A stretch of DNA of 14,946 nt from Jimgerdemannia flammicorona (taxonomy: Eukaryota > Mucoromycota > Endogonomycetes > Endogonales > Endogonaceae): positions 1 through 14,946 of the forward strand of contig RBNI01003927.1 in the NCBI GenBank assembly GCA_003990745.1. Reading direction: 5' to 3'. Positions within the stretch are counted from its first letter, which is position 1. The number at the start of each line of letters is the position of its first letter. Below the pieces are notes generated by a model. That model was not told the DNA's origin, made no database searches, and was given only the letters and a program-made list of their open reading frames with translations. Of the stretch, positions 10,377 to 14,946 are shown piece after piece. The translations under genes and the position numbers were made by a program.

Positions 10377-11131
10377 GTTTTTTTTTGTGTTTGTTTCAAT
10401 TTCATAACAATACACATTTACAACCCGCTGATATCATTTGAAATCTTGGTGCATAAGCACATATCAAAGATGGTATGTTTGCGGACACATAAATTTGGTA
10501 ATAATTACATGTCAAGCCAGGCAGCGCAACAGATAATTAGCTCGAGTCCTGGCTTGTTTTGGGTCCGCTGATATTGATATTTGGCCCTGATCAACACAAG
10601 CCTAATCATTTATTATTGTGCAAGAAAAAAAAAGAAAAAAAAGCCGCTTTTGTATGCCAAGTATCGAATAGTACATTGAAACACGATTTGGACCAAAAAT
10701 AATCCACGCACGTAAATCAACTTGCTCATCCGTTTCCCGTCTCCCTTGCTCCTCTCCCCCCGATCACAATGCGCGTGATTTCCACAAATGTTCAGCTCAA
10801 AACATTACAGATAGCCCAGGGCTGATTAAACACCAAGACATTATGAAAAGAGTGAAGAACACGGAAAGAAATGCGGAAATGTCTTTCTGACGACAATATC
10901 AAGTAGCTTTTCGACCGACAAGCAGCAATATGTATAAAACAATGGCCAAACCCAAAACTTCAACTGAGAATGAGGAAGGAAGGGAGAGAAGGAAGGAAGC
11001 CTCACGAACGAGTGGTTTGCCAACCCGAAAGCACCATGAGACAATAAAAACGTCCAAAGGACAAACGGAAAGAAATTTCAACAACCCCACACTAACCCCG
11101 CCTCTATCTACAATGCAAAACCGCCCATCAA
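10225..11131. other. Tail-to-tail intergenic spacer (3' UTRs of two convergent genes)
   Basis: About 0.9 kb between the two stop codons with no convincing gene. It holds T15 (10273-10287), T32 (10344-10375) and T9 (10378-10386), an A/G-rich run near 10624-10642, and a 9-bp perfect inverted repeat (10513-10521 with 10548-10556, spacer 26 bp). AATAAA-like signals exist on the minus strand (about 10609-10614) but lie some 520 bp past the stop of the minus gene, so I do not assign polyadenylation sites. The short open frames here have no coding look. Confidence 0.7.
10344..10386. repeat. T32 plus T9 homopolymer tract
   Basis: Longest homopolymer in the window: T32 at 10344-10375, then GG, then T9 at 10378-10386. 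It lies about 120 bp past the stop of the histidine kinase gene and may fall in its 3' UTR. Read on the other strand it is a poly-A tail-like sequence, but no retroposed body is recognisable beside it. Confidence 0.85.
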
Positions 11132-14100
11132 TCAATCTTCTTCCATAACATCGGTATCCTGCGCCTCCGCCTGGACCTCTTCCTGCCCATCTCTGACCTT
11201 CGACGGGTTATTCGTGCTCCATCCAATCAAGCGCGAGAACGCGCCAAAGATTGAGGTCGACGAAGATGACGACTGCGACGGCGCGGGAACCTGGCCGGAG
11301 TGCGTCTTCTTGGGCAAGGGCGTCGACACCGATCTCTCTGGCATGGGCGCAACGACGTGGGTTCCGTGCCCGCGCTGATTATTAGGGGTGAGGGCCCTGG
11401 TGCGAGAGTCGGGGGACGATGATTCCTTGGCGAACTGGGACGACGCGCCCGTGGCGAAGGATTGCGAGGGGGTGGGTTTGAACGAGGGGGAGTAGGTCCT
11501 GCTCCTGCTCCTTCGCCTCTCCTCCTCTTGCCTTTCCATCTCCTGGCGCTCGAGCTTCTCGACCACGTCTCTGACGCGGTTGCGCCCGGTCGGCATGATG
11601 CTGCCCATCGATCCGCGTCGGCTGCCCGGCTCGGTGGACTCAAGCCGCAGGCACGTCAGAGCCGCGTCCATGTCGCCGTCGATGCTCTCTGTCTCCATTC
11701 GATTGAGGGTAGACTGGACGTTCGTACTGCCGAAGTTGATCCAGGCCCCAGGGCTGCCGCCGTCGCCGCTGTTGAGGGCGATGTCCGACAGGCGTCGGAT
11801 CGCCATAGGGGACACGCGGGAGTGCGAGGGCGCGGAGAGGGGCGAGGGAGTGTGGTACGATGTAGAGAAGACCGGCCCAAATGGAGGTGATCGTGACATC
11901 GTTACGTCCTGGAATGAGAAATGACGGAATTCCCATGCAATAGGAAGATTTAACATATGTTCAAAGCGTGAGTGCAAATTTCATATTACCTCATAGAATC
12001 GAACCAAAAGTAAAATTAGTGCTCACCATTCCCATCGATGCGGCCCTAGCTCCCGCCAAGACGGACGTCCTGGACGCGATCGAGGCAATCGAGGCGATCG
12101 ACGAGGTGGATGATACGGAACTGTATCGATACCGCTTACGGGGCGACTCGCCGCCGTTCTTTGTAATGTTGCGATGGAGGGCCTTGCACCGTTTGAAGAC
12201 TTCCTCCCTGTTCGAGTCGCGCGCGCGCGGGTACAGTGGAGGAAGAAGAGCAAGGCAAAAACAGGGCGATGGACGAGTGGTCAGATTTAGAGTAGTTGGC
12301 TATGACACTCCTGTTTCTATTCACCCAAGCATCAGGATCAGAAAAAGATATCTCACCTGCTCCAAATCTCAATCTCCTGGACCTGCCCCGGCTGCCCGTC
12401 CCTTCCGGGCTCTCCCTTAATCGTAATGCGATGCTCCTTCCAAAATCCCTCGGCAGCCTTCTCAACCTCCCCAGACTCGCGCTCATACCAATCCTCAAGC
12501 GCGTGCCACTCCTTGATGCCCCACTTCCTCCCGTTCCCATTGATGCTCCCATGCGGGCTGGCGGTGTGCTTGCGGTCGGGGGTTCCCGGAGCACGGTCCT
12601 GTCTGGGCCTCTGCGACGACAACGTCCCGGCGGCGCCGACGGAGGGCGCCGACGAGTTCGACGTGCGCACCTGGTCGACGGCAACGACGGAAGGGGGCGA
12701 CGCACCGACGGCGGAGGCGGGGGAGCCGCTGAAGGTGGCGCGCGCGCGAGACCAGAGCGTGTCGGCGGGGACGGCGGGGGTGGCGAACTTGTGTGGGGTC
12801 GAAGGGTGGGGGAAGGACGGGGTAGGCGGCGAAAAGAGCGCGGCAAGGCGCGAGACTGAGCTGGTCACCTCGCGGGGGGATTGTGGGCGCGAGAGAGAAG
12901 CGAGGGTCGATAGAGGTCCTGTCTTGGACGGGGGTGTCGATTCGGCGACGGGCGTGGTGGGAGTGGTGACGACCTGGGCGACGGCGTTCTCGTCAAAGGT
13001 CGATAGGTGCGTCTCCTCGTTATTATCGTCGTCATCGTCTTGACGTGCATTCTCGTTTGCTCTCGCCTTCCCCTTCCCCTTCGCCTGCCTCTGACCACTT
13101 GGGCTCATGGACCTCTCGTGCTCGGGCTTCCGTGGGGAGCCGGGAAACCTGCGCTTCACGATCTCAATGACAATTGCGTCGGGGTTCGGCAGCTGTGTCG
13201 GTGTCGACGGCCTCGCCATCTTCTTGGAAGCCACATGATCGACGCCAGGTAGGCTCAGAGGTTGCGACGATGGTACAGTCTCGTGCGACCGATCCACGCG
13301 TGCCCGTTTCAGCGGCAATAGCACTCGCATCTCACTTGCCTCTTCCTCGTCTTCATCCTCATCGTCATCCCCATCCGCTTCCTCCTGATTCGGCGACACA
13401 ACGACCAGCATGTCCGACCCGCCCCTGGCGCCCTTCAGCTTCGCCTTCCTCTCAAGCACCCTCTTCGTCCTCGGTTTCCCAATTACGTCCTCCTTCACCC
13501 CGGCAGATACTCCCATGGTAATGGGGGCCAGGCCGTCACGGCTCGCGCGCATGGGGGCTATGCGGCGCTTCTTGTTCTTGGAGGGTGAGAAAGACTCCGA
13601 CGCGTCCTCGTCGATCTTGGTCGGCGACGTCACGGATGCCTGGGAAACGTCCTGCGTTATGTCCCACTCCTTGGGGTCGACAACGGTGCGCGTGGGCAGC
13701 TTGCGGCGGCGGCCTCGCGTGGCGCCGGTAGAGGTCGTGGGTGTGTGAGGTGGGGACTGCGCCCGGTCGTCGCGGTGGGTGTTGGGGTTTTGGTCGGTCT
13801 CGTTGAAGTTGGGCTGAACGAGCAATGCGGGCGCGGCGATGGGCGAGCCCATGATGCCGGATCGGGTCGCGCGTCGCGCAGCCGTTCGCCCGGGCAGGAT
13901 GATAGGGTCGGCGGCGTGGACAATTTCCTCTTGCAACTTCTGCAGCGCGCTCTTGCGACGCCGTTGCAGTGGCGGCTCCTCTTCGGATTCGTCCGCCACT
14001 TCTTCCTGTCCTCCCTCTTGTCCCCTCACGTCACCACTGCGCTGCCGTTCAATACCTGTTGCTACTGCTGCTGCTGCTGCTGTTGCTGCCGAGGACTGGC

Positions 14101-14946
14101 CGTCGTTGCCCTTATCAACAGCTATCTGTTTGCGCGGCCTGCCTCTCTTCGCGGGCATCTCGATCATGGGTGTGACTTCCCTTGCCTTGGTCTCCACCAT
14201 CAGCTGAGCGTTCGTCCTCGCGAGCTCCTCGTCCACCTCCATGGGGTCCTCTTTGCTATCCCCAACCCCAACAGGAGTGGTATTACCCGTCGCCGGCGCG
14301 ACCCCGTGTACGCCCGGGAGAGATGCGATCTGGTGCTGCCTCCGCGCGGCCTTGTACCACGGCACGGACTTGGAGACGTTGGAAACGGACGGCGAGGAGG
14401 GAACGCGACGGACGGCCCGGTTCCTCTTCCATTCCTCGTGGGGTCCCGCAAAATTGGATGCCGACGGGGTCTGTTCATTCGTGTTGACCGTCGGCTCTTC
14501 GTCGCCGTCTTCATCCGCATGGCCGATCGAGAGGGTCGCGACGGGATCGAAGGCGGCGGCTGTGATGGTGCGTTTTGTGGGTGTGGTGGCGGGGCGTTTC
14601 TTGGACGGCGTTAGCTGGGGGGGGGTTGGGGTGGTGGTGGCTGGACGCTGCTGCTGCCTTGTGGGCGTGCACGACTTTCTAGTAAGCCGTTCTTCGTGGG
14701 AATCTTGCAGGTCGAGTTCGTGGGAGCTGTGGGCGCCGTGGGCGCCGTGGGCGCCATGCACTGCTTTGGGCGCGGTTCCGTCCACCTCGTCAGTGAATTG
14801 CTCTTCATCCCAAGGGTCGGGGGTGTTACACTCGGATGGTTGTTGGGTCTGGTCTGCGGTGGGGGTAGGGGTGGTTGGGGTTCCAGGTGCTGGTTTGTGG
14901 GTGCGTCTGCAGGTGACATAGATATACCAAGAGACAAAGGTGGGGG
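11132..14946 (-). CDS. Unassigned AT-hook-like, mostly disordered nuclear protein (5' end outside window)
   Basis: Partial gene on the minus strand. Exons from right to left: one reaching the window edge or starting at about 14906 (CAG acceptor at 14909-14907) down to 12357, then 12207-12027, then 11908-11132 with TGA at 11134-11132. Both introns are GT-AG (12356-12208 and 12026-11909) and join about 1,168 codons in frame. No in-frame ATG occurs near the 5' end, so the start is probably off-window. Visible: acidic start (PDPWDEEQFTDEVDG), GAH triplet repeats, AT-hook-like KRGRPRKQ (14149-14126) and RGRRRK (about 13717-13700), basic cluster KNKKRR (about 13580-13563), acidic Asp/Glu runs, many SP/TP sites, a tryptophan-rich block (KWGIKEWHALEDWY, then EGFWKEH), a Ser/Ile/Ala repeat (SIASIASIAS), a coiled-coil stretch (VEKLERQEMERQEEERRR) and a C-terminal IFGAFSRLIGW segment. 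I do not recognise the family; nuclear, DNA-associated function is inferred. The last exon could be a separate gene starting at ATG 11899. Confidence 0.7.
14061..14090 (-). repeat. Trinucleotide (GCA/TGC) repeat coding for an alanine tract
   Basis: Imperfect CTG/GCA triplet repeat inside the first visible exon of the minus-strand gene. In that frame it encodes an alanine-rich tract (ATAAAAAVATG). It is probably a polymorphic coding microsatellite in a disordered region. Confidence 0.85.
14730..14758 (-). repeat. 9-bp coding tandem repeat (Gly-Ala-His units)
   Basis: Three near-identical 9-bp units with core GGCGCCCAC on the minus strand encode three Gly-Ala-His triplets near the start of the visible protein. 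Being in multiples of three, changes in copy number would keep the frame. Confidence 0.85.

Noticed and set aside
10513..10556. 9-bp perfect inverted repeat as a possible terminator or regulatory hairpin
   Set aside because: The 26-bp spacer and 9-bp arm are within what chance gives in 15 kb; fungal Pol II termination does not use such hairpins.
10374..10571. Short + strand open frame after the T32 tract
   Set aside because: Only 65 codons, begins in poly-T, no motif, AT-rich spacer composition.
10930..11148. 72-codon + strand frame near the end of the minus gene
   Set aside because: Low-complexity Lys/Glu/Thr peptide overlapping the 3' end of the minus gene, with no supporting signal.
11227..11936. 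Overlapping frames on both strands over the last exon of the minus gene
   Set aside because: Arg/Pro-rich alternative frames of a GC-rich exon; the chosen frame ends in a coherent coiled-coil and Ser-rich tail.
12296..13043. Two overlapping + strand open frames of about 190-205 codons
   Set aside because: Antisense shadows of the same GC-rich exon, with low-complexity Gly/Arg translation and no splice or motif support.
13745..14614. Long + strand open frame (289 codons) opposite the minus-strand gene
   Set aside because: It mirrors a GC-rich coding exon; its translation is Arg/Gly/Cys-rich with no domain. The opposite strand has the acidic, AT-hook and splice-consistent protein.
1..14946. 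tRNA, rRNA, CRISPR array or transposase
   Set aside because: No cloverleaf, rRNA-like block, regularly spaced repeat or transposase motif was found on either strand.

Overview
The window is nuclear DNA from a fungus, most likely a basidiomycete of the Agaricomycotina type. The evidence is very high intron density with short GT-AG introns (about 80 to 230 bp), no operon-like spacing, and a hybrid histidine kinase of the fungal kinase-like/ATPase/GAF type. The introns are somewhat longer than the roughly 50-60 bp usual in mushrooms, and A/T homopolymer tracts are common in noncoding DNA. I cannot name the species.

Layout: 1-994 is intergenic, promoter and 5' leader sequence (25-A tract, small tandem repeats, no gene seen). 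995-10224 (+) is one very large gene. I reconstruct 23 exons and 22 GT-AG introns that splice into one 2,258-residue frame. It encodes a hybrid sensor histidine kinase: Ser/Thr kinase-like domain, AAA-type ATPase, long helical region, GAF, HisKA, HATPase_c, degenerate receiver, intact receiver. This is the architecture of the group X fungal histidine kinases (S. pombe Mak2/Mak3, also called Phk1/Phk2; Candida Chk1). 10225-11131 is an AT-rich tail-to-tail spacer with several long T tracts. 11132-14946 (-) is a second gene whose 5' end lies beyond the right edge. It encodes a largely disordered, charged, probably nuclear protein with AT-hook-like motifs and a short conserved-looking tryptophan-rich segment, in at least three exons.

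Function: gene 1 should be a cytosolic phosphorelay sensor. The GAF module would control autophosphorylation of H1712, with transfer to D2174 and then presumably to an HPt protein encoded elsewhere. Its N-terminal kinase-like domain has lost both catalytic aspartates, and the first of its two receiver-like domains has lost the acidic pocket, so both probably act as scaffolds or regulators. Gene 2 has no visible link to gene 1; they are convergent neighbours. I see no RNA gene, transposon coding region, CRISPR array or cluster, and nothing that amounts to a clearly new multi-gene system. The most interesting material is the decayed domains, the two micro-exons, the intron sequence features and the unassigned gene 2.
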